DNA of 64,000 nt from Shewanella kaireitica (GCF_023284045.1 NZ_JAKIKQ010000003.1:310001-374000), one strand, 5' to 3'; counted from the first letter of the stretch, positions 35,104-44,604 are shown. A program made the numbers and translations. The notes: generated by a model not told the origin, from the sequence alone.

Positions 35104-36027
35104 TTAAAGCTGTTCCAAAAGTTGTGGCACAGCTTCAAATAGATCAGCTTCTAATCCATAGTCAGCAACCTGAAAAATCGGTGCTTCGGGGTCTTTGTTG
35201 ATTGCTACAATCACTTTCGAATCTTTCATACCAGCAAGGTGTTGAATCGCGCCAGAGATCCCCACTGCAATATACAAGTCGGGTGCTACGATTTTACCCG
35301 TCTGCCCCACTTGTAGGTCGTTAGGCACATAACCTGCGTCAACTGCTGCGCGTGATGCACCAAGTGCACCACCGAGCTTATCAGCCAATTGCTCCAGCAT
35401 AGTGAAGTTCTCGCTATTACCTAAAGCGCGACCACCAGAAACAATCACCCCAGCGCTACCCAATTCTGGGCGCTCTGATTCAGTAAGGCTTTGAGAAACA
35501 AACTCAACCTGTGGTGCAACCTCTTGTGAAAGCGTCACTAAATCTGCGTTGCCATCAGTTGCAACTGCATCAAATGCACTTGAGCGAACGGTCATCACCT
35601 TTTTATCATCTAGGCTTTGCACCGTTGCTAATGCGTTACCGGCATAGATTGGGCGAACGAAGGTATCGTTACTGACTACTTCAATCACTTCTGATAGCTG
35701 GTTAACGTCTAGCAGTGCAGCAACACGCGGTAAGATGTCTTTGCCGTGGCTTGATGCAGCGGCAAGTACATGCTCATAGTCTGCTGCAACTTCAGTAATC
35801 ACATCAGCTATGTTTTCTGCCAAACCGTTAGCATAAACGGCCGCATCAGCAATCAAAACATTACGTACACCATTTAGCTGTTGTGCGCTTTTAACTGCAT
35901 CGCCACAGTTATGACCAATAACCAGCACATCAATGTCGCCACCAATTGCTTGGCCGCAAGCAACGACTTTAGCTGTATCCAGTTTAAGACTGGCGTTGTC
36001 GTGTTCTGCTAATACTAAAATTGCCAT
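35104..36027 (-). CDS. etfA: Electron transfer flavoprotein alpha subunit
   Basis: A 307-residue ETF alpha subunit. The N-terminal Rossmann-like part is followed by the FAD-binding C-terminal domain with V-S-G-G-R-A-L-G, Q-V-G-Q-T-G-K-I-V-A-P-D-L-Y-I-A-V-G-I-S-G-A-I-Q-H and I-N-K-D-P-E-A-P-I-F-Q-V-A-D-Y. With EtfB it carries electrons from acyl-CoA dehydrogenases (such as LiuA) to ETF:quinone oxidoreductase. Its ATG overlaps the etfB stop by one base. The operon carries a LiuR-like operator upstream of etfB. Confidence 0.96.
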   Translation of the reverse strand: MAILVLAEHDNASLKLDTAKVVACGQAIGGDIDVLVIGHNCGDAVKSAQQLNGVRNVLIADAAVYANGLAENIADVITEVAADYEHVLAAASSHGKDILPRVAALLDVNQLSEVIEVVSNDTFVRPIYAGNALATVQSLDDKKVMTVRSSAFDAVATDGNADLVTLSQEVAPQVEFVSQSLTESERPELGSAGVIVSGGRALGNSENFTMLEQLADKLGGALGASRAAVDAGYVPNDLQVGQTGKIVAPDLYIAVGISGAIQHLAGMKDSKVIVAINKDPEAPIFQVADYGLEADLFEAVPQLLEQL

Positions 36028-36776
36028 TAGATCACCTTCGCTTCATTCTTTAACTTTTCAACCAACTCTTCTACAGAAGACACCATCACACCAGCGCTAC
36101 GCTGAGCAGGAGGGGTAACTTTAATAACGTTTTGATGCGCTTTCAATGTCACATCAAAATCAGCAGGAGTTAGCGACTCAAGCGGCTTGCGCTTTGCTTT
36201 CATAATGTTAGGCAACTTCGCATAACGAGGTTCGTTTAGACGTAAGTCAGCAGTGACTACAGCAGGTAAAGGCAGCATCAGCGTTTGTAAACCACCGTCG
36301 ACTTCGCGGGTTACGGTGAGCTGGTTAGCATCAACCTTTACCTCAGAGGCAAATGTTGCCTGAGGCATTTTACCTATAGCTGCTAACATTTGACCGGTTT
36401 GGTTGTTATCGCTGTCAATCGACTGTTTGCCTAAGATAACTAAATCAGCCTGCTCTTTTTGCTGTACAGCATGAATAAGCTTGGCGACGGACAAAGGAAC
36501 AAGATCTTCGTCGGTCTCAATATGAATAGCTCGGTCAGCTCCTAGTGCAAGCGCCGTTCTCAATTGCTCTTGTGACGCTTTAGGGCCAATACTGAGGACA
36601 ACCACTTCAGAAGCGCTACCCGCTTCTTTCAAACGAACAGCTTCTTCTACTGCAATCTCACAAAACGGGTTAATCGCCATTTTAAGGTTTGCGGTATCGA
36701 CGCTAGTATTGTCAGCATTAACCCTGACCTTAACATTGGCATCGACGACACGTTTTACTGGCACCAATACTTTCAT
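36027..36776 (-). CDS. etfB: Electron transfer flavoprotein beta subunit
   Basis: A 249-residue ETF beta subunit, with [12 protein letters not shown] at the start, [16 protein letters not shown], the AMP-binding [14 protein letters not shown] segment and [17 protein letters not shown]. First gene of the etfBA operon. A 16-bp perfect palindrome lies 97 bases upstream of its start. Confidence 0.96.
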   Translation of the reverse strand: MKVLVPVKRVVDANVKVRVNADNTSVDTANLKMAINPFCEIAVEEAVRLKEAGSASEVVVLSIGPKASQEQLRTALALGADRAIHIETDEDLVPLSVAKLIHAVQQKEQADLVILGKQSIDSDNNQTGQMLAAIGKMPQATFASEVKVDANQLTVTREVDGGLQTLMLPLPAVVTADLRLNEPRYAKLPNIMKAKRKPLESLTPADFDVTLKAHQNVIKVTPPAQRSAGVMVSSVEELVEKLKNEAKVI

Positions 36777-37111
36777 AGGGCTTCCTTCTTACGTCTCTTA
36801 ATGAACGGGATTGTGTTAATAGCGTATATAGCACAGACACTATTACAGAATTTAGAGTCACTTTACGTGCTGTTGACGTTAACGTCAACCAAGAGTCGAA
36901 CACCTGTTCATATTTATCTATTCATAAACAGAGTATTTACCTTATATCGATACTTTTTCATGAATATAACAAGCCTTTCTAGTTAAACTATAATTAATCC
37001 TTTTAATTATTAATAAAATTAAAATAATATTTGATCCTTATTGAAATAGTTTCTATTATTTACCCAGAATATAAAATCCTTTATGAATTTTTTTAATCGG
37101 ACTTAATAATT
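36777..37111. other. Divergent control region between etfB and hns
   Basis: A 335-base spacer. The etf side holds the LiuR-like palindrome at 36873-36888. The hns side (36990-37090) is strongly AT-rich, as is common for promoters of H-NS-type genes and compatible with autorepression. No ORF is supported. Confidence 0.6.
36873..36888. promoter_or_regulatory. Predicted LiuR operator upstream of etfBA
   Basis: TTGACGTTAACGTCAA is a perfect 16-bp palindrome. It matches the imperfect site upstream of liuR at 12 of 16 positions, differing mainly at two symmetric positions. An extra TTTACGT half site precedes it (36862-36868). It would put the ETF electron carrier under the same regulator as the acyl-CoA dehydrogenase it serves. 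Confidence 0.7.
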
Positions 37112-37504
37112 ATGAGCGAATTTTTAGATATTTTGACCCACGGTCGTCGTTTTAAAGCTGCTGTAAAAGAGTTGTCTCTTGATGACTTGAAAGACCTTTC
37201 AGTAAAGCTAGAAAAAATCATCGAAGAAAAAGCATCTCAAGCAGAAGCAGAAAACGAAGCAATGGCTGAGCGAAATGCTAAAATTGAAGAAATTCGTAAA
37301 CAAATGGAAGCCATTGGCTTATCTGTTGATGATATTGGTGGCGCTGGTGTTAAACCTGCTCCTAAGAAACGTGCTCCACGTCCTGCTAAATACCAAATCG
37401 AAGTTAATGGCGAAATGGTGCAATGGACAGGTCAAGGCCGTATGCCAACCGTATTTAAAAATGAATTAGAAAATGGCCGTACTATGGAAGACTTCCTTAT
37501 CTAA
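37112..37504 (+). CDS. hns: H-NS family nucleoid-associated protein
   Basis: A 130-residue H-NS homologue. The N-terminal oligomerisation helices (about 1-65) are rich in E, K and A. A flexible linker (K-P-A-P-K-K-R-A-P) leads to the DNA-binding domain with P-A-K-Y-x-x-E-V-N-G-E and the core W-T-G-Q-G-R-M-P, which contacts AT-rich minor grooves. It silences AT-rich and horizontally acquired DNA. A strong intrinsic terminator follows 21 bases after the stop. The AT-rich upstream DNA suggests self-regulation. Confidence 0.94.
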   Translation: MSEFLDILTHGRRFKAAVKELSLDDLKDLSVKLEKIIEEKASQAEAENEAMAERNAKIEEIRKQMEAIGLSVDDIGGAGVKPAPKKRAPRPAKYQIEVNGEMVQWTGQGRMPTVFKNELENGRTMEDFLI

Positions 37505-37525
37505 ACTTTCTCTTTGGCCTTTAAG

Positions 37526-37549
37526 AACCCAGCATTTGCTGGGTTTTTT
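37526..37549 (+). terminator. Terminator of hns
   Basis: AACCCAGC (37526-37533), 4-base loop, GCTGGGTT (37538-37545) and a run of T residues. Confidence 0.9.
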
Positions 37550-37661
37550 GTTAATTATCGCTACATTTACATTCAAGGTTACAATTACTGCTTAGTAATT
37601 AGCATTAAGTTAAGATATCCTCACTGTTCAGCCAACTCCTATAACAAACATAAGTACGATA

Positions 37662-40600
37662 ATGCATAAACATAGAATAAAAGCCCTTGTCGCCCTACTT
37701 AGTGTATTGAGCAGCCATAGCGTAATAGCCAATGAGCAGCTGACAGATAATACTCCAAAAATCACAGCCTTAAGTCATGCAACCCTGATGTTAGAGCCAG
37801 GAGAAATAGTGACTGATGCCACTTTATTAATTGAAAACAATCGAATCAAGTCAATTATAAAAGATAATGATATTCCAGCAGGGGCCTTAGAAATAAACCT
37901 GTCAGGTCATATTATTTACCCTGGATTTATTGACCCATTCACTGAATATGCTATTGAGTATGAAGCACAGAGTGAAGATAGCGATGGTCCAGTTTATGAA
38001 ATAAAGCGAATTGGCGGTAATGCCGAAAATGGCGCTATCCATTCAGAGAAAGAATGGTTTAATTATGTATACCCCAACAAAGAACAAGCTGAAAAATGGA
38101 TTAACAATGGCTTTACTAGTGTGCAGTCTAGCTATTTAGATGGCATATTTAGAGGGCGTGGAGTCAGTTTGTCTCTGGCTGATAAAAAAGCAAATGACAT
38201 AATATACAAAGCTAAAGCCAATCAATTTATGGCATTTGATAAAGGCTCATCGATTCAAGACTACCCGCAATCATTAATGGGTAGCATGGCGCTCATTCGA
38301 CAAACATTCTCTGATGCTCGTTGGTATAACAATAATATAGCCAAAAGTACTAGTTCAACTAACAATGTTGAATTCAATATTGCATTGGAGCGCCTTTCAA
38401 ACTTAAAAGAACAACGCTTCATCTTTCAAACAAAGAACTTAAATAATCAATTAAGAGCCGCTAGATTATTAAATAAGCAAAAACTTAAAGGTAGCTTAGT
38501 TGGTAATGGCCATGAATACGCTAGAATTGATGAACTAAAATCTTATCCCTATAGCTTAGTGTTGCCTTTAAATTATCCTGCTGCGCCGACGATTATCGAT
38601 AGCGATAGTGAACGAGATGTCAGTTTGGCATCTTTGAGACATTGGGAAACAGCCCCGAGTAATGCCGCTATGGTCGCCAAGGCTGACGTGCCTTTTGCAT
38701 TGACTCAATACGGTATTGATGAAGACAAATTTTGGCCTCGACTCAAACAAGCCATTGAGCGCGGTTTAGATCAACAAACTGCACTCGCTGCATTAACGAC
38801 TGAGGCTGCTGAGATTGCAGGGATCAGTAATATAGCTGGCCAATTAAAGCCTGGCTATATGGCTGATCTCGTCATTAGTCGTGGTAACGTATTTGAGGAT
38901 GGAAAAATCACCAGCATCTGGTTACAAGGTGAAGAACGTCAGCTTATCAACCGTGATTTAACCCTACTGGCTCAGCCGTACCAACTACAAATTAACGAAC
39001 TTACTTTCGATCTAAACATTGAACAAGACCCGAGTTTATCGGGTACCTTGTCCAGTGGTGAACAAGAGATCAGCCTGGCCAATGTTAACTTCAGCCAAGG
39101 TCGAATGACCTTTAGTGCTGATTTAACCGACGCAGGTATTGATGGAATTAGCCGTTTCACATTGTGGTTTGATGATAATGGCATACGTGGTCGCCTGCTC
39201 GATAGCAATAATCAAACAGTACCTTTTGGTGGCACCAAGCTTGAACAAGTAGCATTAGGTGATGATTCACTGAACGCGAAGAGCGCAGAGCTACCGCAAA
39301 TTGCTAAGCAAACTTCACCTAATGTTGCCTATGGTTTGTTAACACAGCCCGCTCAAGACAAGCTACATATCAAAAACGCCACAATATGGACGTCAGCTGA
39401 AAACGGTGTATTGAACAACACTGACTTGATTATCTCTCGCGGCAAAATTGAGGAGATAGGGAGCCAATTAAGCACCCCTTCGGGATATAAAGTCATCGAT
39501 GCCACAGGCATGCACCTTACTGCGGGGATTATTGACGAACACTCACATATTGCACTAAATGGCGGTACTAACGAAGCAACAGATGCTGTTACCTCAGAGG
39601 TAAGAATTGGTGATGTGATTAATCCTGATGATATTGCCATCTACCGTGGACTTGCTGGCGGCGTCACTACAGCACAGATTTTGCACGGAAGTGCAAACCC
39701 TATCGGCGGCCAAGCGCAAATCATTCAACTTAAATGGGGTGATAACGCCGAGCAGTTAAAATTTGCAGGCGCTCCTGCCAGCATTAAATTCGCACTGGGT
39801 GAAAATGTTAAGCAAAGTAACTGGGGAGACAACTTTGACAGTAGATTCCCTCAGAGTCGTATCGGTGTTAAATCTCTGTTCAGCGAGGCATTTAACGAAG
39901 CCTTAGCTTATAGAAAAGCGCAGCGTGATTATAAAAAAATGCGTTCAAGCGAACGCAGACGCACGGTCGCCCCCCAACATAACTACCGTTTAGAAGCTGT
40001 CGTAGAGGTCTTAGAGCAAACACGTAGCGTGCATATTCATTCCTATGTGCAATCTGAGATCTTAATGTTCCTCAGATTAGCTGAAGCTTACGACTTTAAA
40101 GTGGGTACCTTCACCCATATTCTTGAAGGCTATAAAGTCGCTGATGAAATGGCCAAACATGGTGCTTATGCATCTACCTTCTCAGACTGGTGGGCTTACA
40201 AATTTGAAGTTTATGATGCTATCCCGCAAAACACCTGTTTAATGCAAAACAAAGGCGTACTCACCAGTATTAACTCTGATGATTACGAAATGCAGCGCAG
40301 ACTCAATCAGGAAGCCGCCAAATCGATGATGTATTGCGGTATGAACGCAGAAGATGCTTGGAAGATGATCACCATTAATCCAGCAATTCAGTTAGGCATC
40401 GAGGATAAAGTAGGCTCACTGGTTGAGGGGAAACAAGCTGATATCGTGCTTTGGAGTGACTCACCACTGTCAGTTTACGCCAAAGTTGATTCAACTTGGA
40501 TTCAAGGACGTCGATACTTTAGCCGTGAGCAAGATAAGTTAGCTCAAAAAGCAGTAGAAAAAGAGCGAGCTGCATTGATCCAAAAAGTGTTACTTAGTGA

Positions 40601-40706
40601 TGATGCCCATAAGCAAGGTGAAACCGATGTTGATTTAGCAGAGCCCGAATGGCACTGCGATACCCACTTTAATGCTTGGCAACAAACAGCTCAAGGAGCA
40701 CTGTAA
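37662..40706 (+). CDS. Large secreted amidohydrolase with a degenerate N-terminal and an intact C-terminal domain
   Basis: A 1014-residue exported protein (signal peptide about 1-24) holding two amidohydrolase-superfamily domains. The N-terminal one (about 30-450) keeps the small beta-sandwich ends and the L-K-P-G-Y-M-A-D-L-V-I motif, but has P-G-F-I-D-P-F-T-E-Y where the metal-binding D-x-H-x-H should be. The C-terminal one (about 560-990) has T-A-G-I-I-D-E-H-S-H-I-A and the later I-H-S-Y, F-T-H-I-L-E-G-Y, S-D-D and V-E-G-K-Q-A-D-I-V-L-W-S. It can be expected to bind metal and hydrolyse an amide or cyclic imide-like bond; substrate unknown. It overlaps the next gene by one base. Confidence 0.85.
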   Translation: MHKHRIKALVALLSVLSSHSVIANEQLTDNTPKITALSHATLMLEPGEIVTDATLLIENNRIKSIIKDNDIPAGALEINLSGHIIYPGFIDPFTEYAIEYEAQSEDSDGPVYEIKRIGGNAENGAIHSEKEWFNYVYPNKEQAEKWINNGFTSVQSSYLDGIFRGRGVSLSLADKKANDIIYKAKANQFMAFDKGSSIQDYPQSLMGSMALIRQTFSDARWYNNNIAKSTSSTNNVEFNIALERLSNLKEQRFIFQTKNLNNQLRAARLLNKQKLKGSLVGNGHEYARIDELKSYPYSLVLPLNYPAAPTIIDSDSERDVSLASLRHWETAPSNAAMVAKADVPFALTQYGIDEDKFWPRLKQAIERGLDQQTALAALTTEAAEIAGISNIAGQLKPGYMADLVISRGNVFEDGKITSIWLQGEERQLINRDLTLLAQPYQLQINELTFDLNIEQDPSLSGTLSSGEQEISLANVNFSQGRMTFSADLTDAGIDGISRFTLWFDDNGIRGRLLDSNNQTVPFGGTKLEQVALGDDSLNAKSAELPQIAKQTSPNVAYGLLTQPAQDKLHIKNATIWTSAENGVLNNTDLIISRGKIEEIGSQLSTPSGYKVIDATGMHLTAGIIDEHSHIALNGGTNEATDAVTSEVRIGDVINPDDIAIYRGLAGGVTTAQILHGSANPIGGQAQIIQLKWGDNAEQLKFAGAPASIKFALGENVKQSNWGDNFDSRFPQSRIGVKSLFSEAFNEALAYRKAQRDYKKMRSSERRRTVAPQHNYRLEAVVEVLEQTRSVHIHSYVQSEILMFLRLAEAYDFKVGTFTHILEGYKVADEMAKHGAYASTFSDWWAYKFEVYDAIPQNTCLMQNKGVLTSINSDDYEMQRRLNQEAAKSMMYCGMNAEDAWKMITINPAIQLGIEDKVGSLVEGKQADIVLWSDSPLSVYAKVDSTWIQGRRYFSREQDKLAQKAVEKERAALIQKVLLSDDAHKQGETDVDLAEPEWHCDTHFNAWQQTAQGAL

Positions 40707-42073
40707 TGAAGCTTACTCAATCAATTAAAATAGCAGGCTCATTTGCTAGCATTATTACCTCATGCTTATTTAGCAGTGCGCTATATGCCCATGACATGCT
40801 GCCAGCACCCGCGCAAAATTCAGCAATACTATTTACCAATGCCACAGTCCATTCGGTGACTCAAGGCCAGCTTGAGAATACCGATGTATTGATCGCAGAC
40901 GGCAAGATTGTCGCTGTTGGACAAAACCTAGCAACCGCGGAACATGCCACGGATCTTAGCGAGCAAACAGATAATCCAGCAGCTCAATCAGAAACAGCGC
41001 TCATGGCTGCCAACGCAGTCGTGCTCGATGCCAGCAATAAACATATCTATCCGGGTCTTATTGCACTTGACACCACAATGGGGCTTGTTGAAGTAGAGAT
41101 GATGCGTCCAAGTAATGATGCCTACGAAGTAGGCTTTATTAATCCACAACTTGAGGCCATCTCCGCCTTTAATCCTGACTCAGAAATCATTCCCACCGTA
41201 CGTGTTAATGGGATTACTCATGCTCAAGTCGTTCCGCAAGGTGATGGCCTAGCGGGTCAATCAGCACTCGTGTCGATGGACAGTTGGACGATAGAAGATG
41301 CATTAGTTGAGTCAAACAAGCAATTTCATCTTTACTGGCCATATATTCGCTGGATGTCGTCTGATGCGGATAAACGTCAAGAGCAACTTGATGATCTCAG
41401 CAAGCGCGTAAACAAGGTTCATCAGGCTTTTACTGATGCTCACCGTTATCAACTGGCACTTAAAGCCGGTAAGGTAACTAAAGCAGACCTACGCTGGCAG
41501 TCTCTAACGCCACTATTTGATGGTAATGCACAGTTGTTTATTCATGCACAATCGCAAAAGCAGATAGAGGAAGCAATTGCACTGAGTAAAATCTATGGCT
41601 TTAAAATTGTTATCGTTGGTGGCTATGATGCTTGGCGTTTAGCCGATGCATTGAGCGAAGTGAATGCTAAAGTTGTCTATACCCAAACATTGAGCTTACC
41701 GAAGCGTAAGGATGAACCCATTGATCTGGCCTTCAAAATTCCTGCGCTGCTTAAACAAGCCAACATCCCTTTCGCGCTCGGTTTTTCGTCTGACTGGAAC
41801 AGCCGTAACTTGCCATTTGCAGCAGGGCAGACAGTTGCATATGGATTAACCAAGTCACAAGCACTTCAAAGCATTACCCTTGATGCGGCGAAAATACTCG
41901 ATATTGACGACATGGGTGCTATTGCGCCTGGCTTTAAAGCCAATATGATTATTGCAACGGGAGATATTTTAGACCCGATGCAGGCGGGCATTGAGTCCGT
42001 TTATATTGATGGTCGTAAAATTGATCTAAATAATCGTCATCAACAGCTTTATCAAAAGTATCTAAAGCGCTAG
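40706..42073 (+). CDS. Secreted amidohydrolase-like protein without an obvious metal site
   Basis: A 455-residue exported protein (signal peptide about 1-31, ending L-Y-A) of amidohydrolase-like fold, with I-A-D-G-K-I-V-A-V-G near the start and I-A-P-G-F-K-A-N-M-I-I-A-T-G-D near the end. At the place of the first metal motif it reads Y-P-G-L-I-A-L-D-T-T, with no HxH, so it may be non-catalytic. Its ATG at 40706 overlaps the stop of the larger partner (TAATG) with AAGGAG upstream. The two products are therefore made together and may form a complex of active and inactive subunits. Confidence 0.82.
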   Translation: MKLTQSIKIAGSFASIITSCLFSSALYAHDMLPAPAQNSAILFTNATVHSVTQGQLENTDVLIADGKIVAVGQNLATAEHATDLSEQTDNPAAQSETALMAANAVVLDASNKHIYPGLIALDTTMGLVEVEMMRPSNDAYEVGFINPQLEAISAFNPDSEIIPTVRVNGITHAQVVPQGDGLAGQSALVSMDSWTIEDALVESNKQFHLYWPYIRWMSSDADKRQEQLDDLSKRVNKVHQAFTDAHRYQLALKAGKVTKADLRWQSLTPLFDGNAQLFIHAQSQKQIEEAIALSKIYGFKIVIVGGYDAWRLADALSEVNAKVVYTQTLSLPKRKDEPIDLAFKIPALLKQANIPFALGFSSDWNSRNLPFAAGQTVAYGLTKSQALQSITLDAAKILDIDDMGAIAPGFKANMIIATGDILDPMQAGIESVYIDGRKIDLNNRHQQLYQKYLKR

Positions 42074-42110
42074 AATTTCAAACTTATAGCGCTAACAAGA
42101 CCGTTTAATG

Positions 42111-42138
42111 AAAAGTGCTCTTTATGAGCACTTTTTTG
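42111..42138 (+). terminator. Terminator of the amidohydrolase pair
   Basis: AAAAGTGCTC (42111-42120), 5-base loop, GAGCACTTTT (42126-42135), then more T residues. Confidence 0.88.
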
Positions 42139-42203
42139 TACGCCTCTTTAGTGAAAGCTAACCCCTTTTACTAACCTAATAACTCATATAACAGGCATTC
42201 ATT

Positions 42204-42587
42204 ATGAAATACCTACTGCCAGCTTCTCTCATCATTTTACTCAGCGCTTGTGCGGGTGAATATGCCTTTAACAGTAACCTCGATGGCGAAGCAATTAACG
42301 ATTACTTTAAAGTTGGCGATGTCACCCTTTATGAAGGAAGTATTCAACCTAAAGGCCCTTATGAAATAAAAGGTTTAGTAGAGGGTGAAACTTGTCAAAT
42401 AGGCGAAAGCGATGCACCTGCTTCTATTGTTGAAGCACGCACATTAGCTCGCCGCGCAGCGGCAGATAAACAAGCAAATGGACTTGTCATTAAGAACTGT
42501 CTACTGATAGAAGAATCTACGCCAAACTGCGTGACTCGCGCGCTATGCGTCGGCCAAGCAATTGTAACGACCAGCCCGCAGGAATAG
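42204..42587 (+). CDS. rcsF: RcsF-like outer-membrane lipoprotein
   Basis: A 127-residue lipoprotein (signal with L-S-A-C, lipidated at about Cys16). It matches the RcsF domain: G-x-V-x-G-E-x-C-Q near residue 56, D-A-P-A-S-I-V-E-A-R, and two further cysteines in the I-K-N-C and P-N-C-x-x-x-A-L-C-V-G region, giving the cysteine set that forms disulfides in RcsF. In E. coli RcsF senses envelope stress and is encoded beside trmO and proS, the same neighbourhood as here. No Rcs phosphorelay genes are in this window, so the downstream partner is unknown. Confidence 0.85.
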   Translation: MKYLLPASLIILLSACAGEYAFNSNLDGEAINDYFKVGDVTLYEGSIQPKGPYEIKGLVEGETCQIGESDAPASIVEARTLARRAAADKQANGLVIKNCLLIEESTPNCVTRALCVGQAIVTTSPQE

Positions 42588-42603
42588 CCTAAACGCTAAA
42601 TAA

Positions 42604-43362
42604 ATGACAATGTCTTTTACCAATCAGATCCAAGCGGTAGCGTACTGCCGCACGCCATATAAACAAAAATTTGGTATCCCGCGCCAACCAGGATTGGTGA
42701 GCGCTGCTCGAGGCTTTGTTGAACTAGCGCCGCCTTTCAATCAAATTGATGCCGTTCGGGGCTTAGAGCAGTATTCCCATTTATGGTTACTCTTTTGTTT
42801 TCATGAAAACTTAGCCCAAGGCTGGAAAACCACGGTTCGCCCTCCCCGTTTAGGTGGTAATGAGAAACTTGGAGTATTTGCTACCCGCTCAACGTTTAGG
42901 CCCAATGGCATCGGTCAGTCAGTGGTGAAACTCCATGCGGTGCATACTGATAACGGTAAAGTCCGCTTGGAGATCTCTGGCATGGACTTGCTTGATGGCA
43001 CCCCAATCGTAGATATTAAGCCATATATCCCCTTTTCCGACTCGATTGAAGAGGCGGTTGGTGGTATTGCCCAAGAAGCGCCCGTCCTAGCTAAGGTTAC
43101 TTTTTGCCAAGCAGCTCAACAGCAATTAGAGCTTTACCAAAAAAATGATAACTACCCAAGGCTTGCAGAGTTAATAACAGGGGTATTAGCACAAGATCCA
43201 CGTCCCGCTTACAAGAAAGCTAAGGCCGATCCTAAGCTTTATCAAGTTGCTCTGTATGACTTAGACATCTTGTGGAAAATGTTAGCTGATGGTATCGAAG
43301 TACTTGAATTGCGGCCGTCACAAGTTGGCATCTCCGCCAAGTTGGAGAAAAGTGATGACTGA
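42604..43362 (+). CDS. trmO: tRNA (N6-threonylcarbamoyladenosine37-N6)-methyltransferase TrmO
   Basis: A 252-residue TrmO/TsaA/YaeB protein that methylates t6A37 in certain tRNAs with SAM. Typical segments are R-T-P-Y-K-Q-K-F-G-I-P-R-Q-P-G-L-V near the start, D-A-V-R-G-L-E-Q-Y-S-H-L-W, V-R-P-P-R-L-G-G-N, F-A-T-R-S-T-F-R-P-N-G-I-G and D-I-K-P-Y-I-P-F-S-D. The C-terminal A-Q-D-P-R-P-A-Y-K domain is complete. Start at 42604 or 42610. It overlaps the following acyltransferase gene by 8 bases. Confidence 0.94.
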   Translation: MTMSFTNQIQAVAYCRTPYKQKFGIPRQPGLVSAARGFVELAPPFNQIDAVRGLEQYSHLWLLFCFHENLAQGWKTTVRPPRLGGNEKLGVFATRSTFRPNGIGQSVVKLHAVHTDNGKVRLEISGMDLLDGTPIVDIKPYIPFSDSIEEAVGGIAQEAPVLAKVTFCQAAQQQLELYQKNDNYPRLAELITGVLAQDPRPAYKKAKADPKLYQVALYDLDILWKMLADGIEVLELRPSQVGISAKLEKSDD

Positions 43363-43978
43363 AGCTGGCAAGCCTGACTACCAATCTCAACATAAAAAAC
43401 GCCTGTCTTACATGCCATGGCTATATTTCTCCCTCAAAGAAAAACACCTGTTATGGGCTAAACCTTGGCAAGATAAAGTGCAAGCACACTTTTGTAGTGT
43501 AGAAACCATCTCTATTGCCGAAAACAGCTTTGTGGCACCAGAAGCCAATCTGTTTGCAGAGCGCGGGCGCGAGATTAAAATCGGTAGACAGTGCATGATT
43601 GCCGCCGACAGTTTTATACATGGACCGCTCACTTTAGGCGATGAAGTAGCAATCAATCATGGTTGCTCAATCGATGGTGGTCGTCATGGCATTACCATTG
43701 GTAAGCAAACTCGTATTGCTAACAACGTGACTATCTATGCTTTTAATCACGGCATGACTCCTGACACTCCAATCTACCAGCAAGCTTCCAACTCAAAAGG
43801 CGTTGTTATTGGCGAAGATGTTTGGGTAGGGGCACAAGCGGGTATTGTTGATGGTGTCACCATAGGTAACCACGCGGTAGTTGGCATGGGCGCGGTGGTC
43901 ACCAAGGATGTTGAAGATTACGCCATTGTTGCTGGCAATCCAGCAAGGGTGATTGGTGATAGGCGAGATAAAACATAG
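43355..43978 (+). CDS. Hexapeptide-repeat O-acetyltransferase
   Basis: A 207-residue left-handed beta-helix acyltransferase. From about residue 60 it shows hexapeptide repeats of the [LIV]-G-x4 type (I-G-R-Q-C-M-I-A, L-G-D-E-V-A-I, I-G-K-Q-T-R-I-A-N-N-V-T-I), then the usual V-V-I-G-E-D-V-W-V-G-A and I-G-N-H-A-V-V-G-M-G-A-V-V. The histidine of the family is expected in the F-N-H-G-M segment. Such enzymes acetylate sugars or cell-surface glycans; the acceptor is not predictable. The ATG at 43355 has GGAG upstream and lies within the trmO end, so translation is coupled. Confidence 0.85.
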   Translation: MTEAGKPDYQSQHKKRLSYMPWLYFSLKEKHLLWAKPWQDKVQAHFCSVETISIAENSFVAPEANLFAERGREIKIGRQCMIAADSFIHGPLTLGDEVAINHGCSIDGGRHGITIGKQTRIANNVTIYAFNHGMTPDTPIYQQASNSKGVVIGEDVWVGAQAGIVDGVTIGNHAVVGMGAVVTKDVEDYAIVAGNPARVIGDRRDKT

Positions 43979-44012
43979 GACTTTATAAATAAAATCAGCC
44001 CGCTTCTCTGCG

Positions 44013-44477
44013 TTAATACAGCTGCTTCTCCATTACTACAGATGTAATTTCAAAACCTAAAGGGTGCACCCATAAGATTTCTTCTTTAGCCACAAAACCT
44101 AGGCGTTGATAAAATTTAACTGCATTTAAAGAGGAAGAGAGCGTTAGCTGCTTAACGCCTGCGCGCTTAGCTACCAACAGCAGCTCGCGAGCAATGAGCT
44201 TTCCATAACCTCTACCTGCGCAATCAGGAGTAACAAAAAGTGCTTCAAGACGAGATTGCTGAATATCGACAAAGCCAAAAGCCAATAGCTCATTTTGTAC
44301 CTCAAAGACCAATGCGCCATGGTGCACTAATAGATCAGCAAATCCATTAGGCATAGGCGCACTTGACCAGCTAGCTACTATCTCGTGACTATAATGGCTG
44401 CTGCAACTCCTCAATATCGCCTGGGTTCTTATCTGCCACACGCGACTAACATCTGCCGTGGTCGCTTTTCTTATCAT
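44013..44477 (-). CDS. GNAT-family N-acetyltransferase
   Basis: A 154-residue GNAT acetyltransferase. It starts M-I-R-K-A-T-T-A-D-V-S-R-V, has the acetyl-CoA binding motif A with V-T-P-D-C-A-G-R-G-Y-G-K-L-I-A, and ends with F-Y-Q-R-L-G-F-V-A-K-E. The substrate cannot be told. It is convergent with the hexapeptide acyltransferase and stands alone. Confidence 0.85.
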   Translation of the reverse strand: MIRKATTADVSRVWQIRTQAILRSCSSHYSHEIVASWSSAPMPNGFADLLVHHGALVFEVQNELLAFGFVDIQQSRLEALFVTPDCAGRGYGKLIARELLLVAKRAGVKQLTLSSSLNAVKFYQRLGFVAKEEILWVHPLGFEITSVVMEKQLY

Positions 44478-44604
44478 ATATCCTCCACTCTACAGAGTTA
44501 AACCTTGATGCTAATAAGCAACATTTAAGCGGGCTGGCACTAGCTTTTATCGCTCAGTTATTGCGAATTCTATTAGCAATATATCTCTCAGAAATAAGGA
44601 GACG

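Noticed and set aside
36801..36986. Plus-strand open frame between etfB and hns
   Set aside because: It spans the LiuR-like operator and the etf promoter region and has no ribosome binding site.
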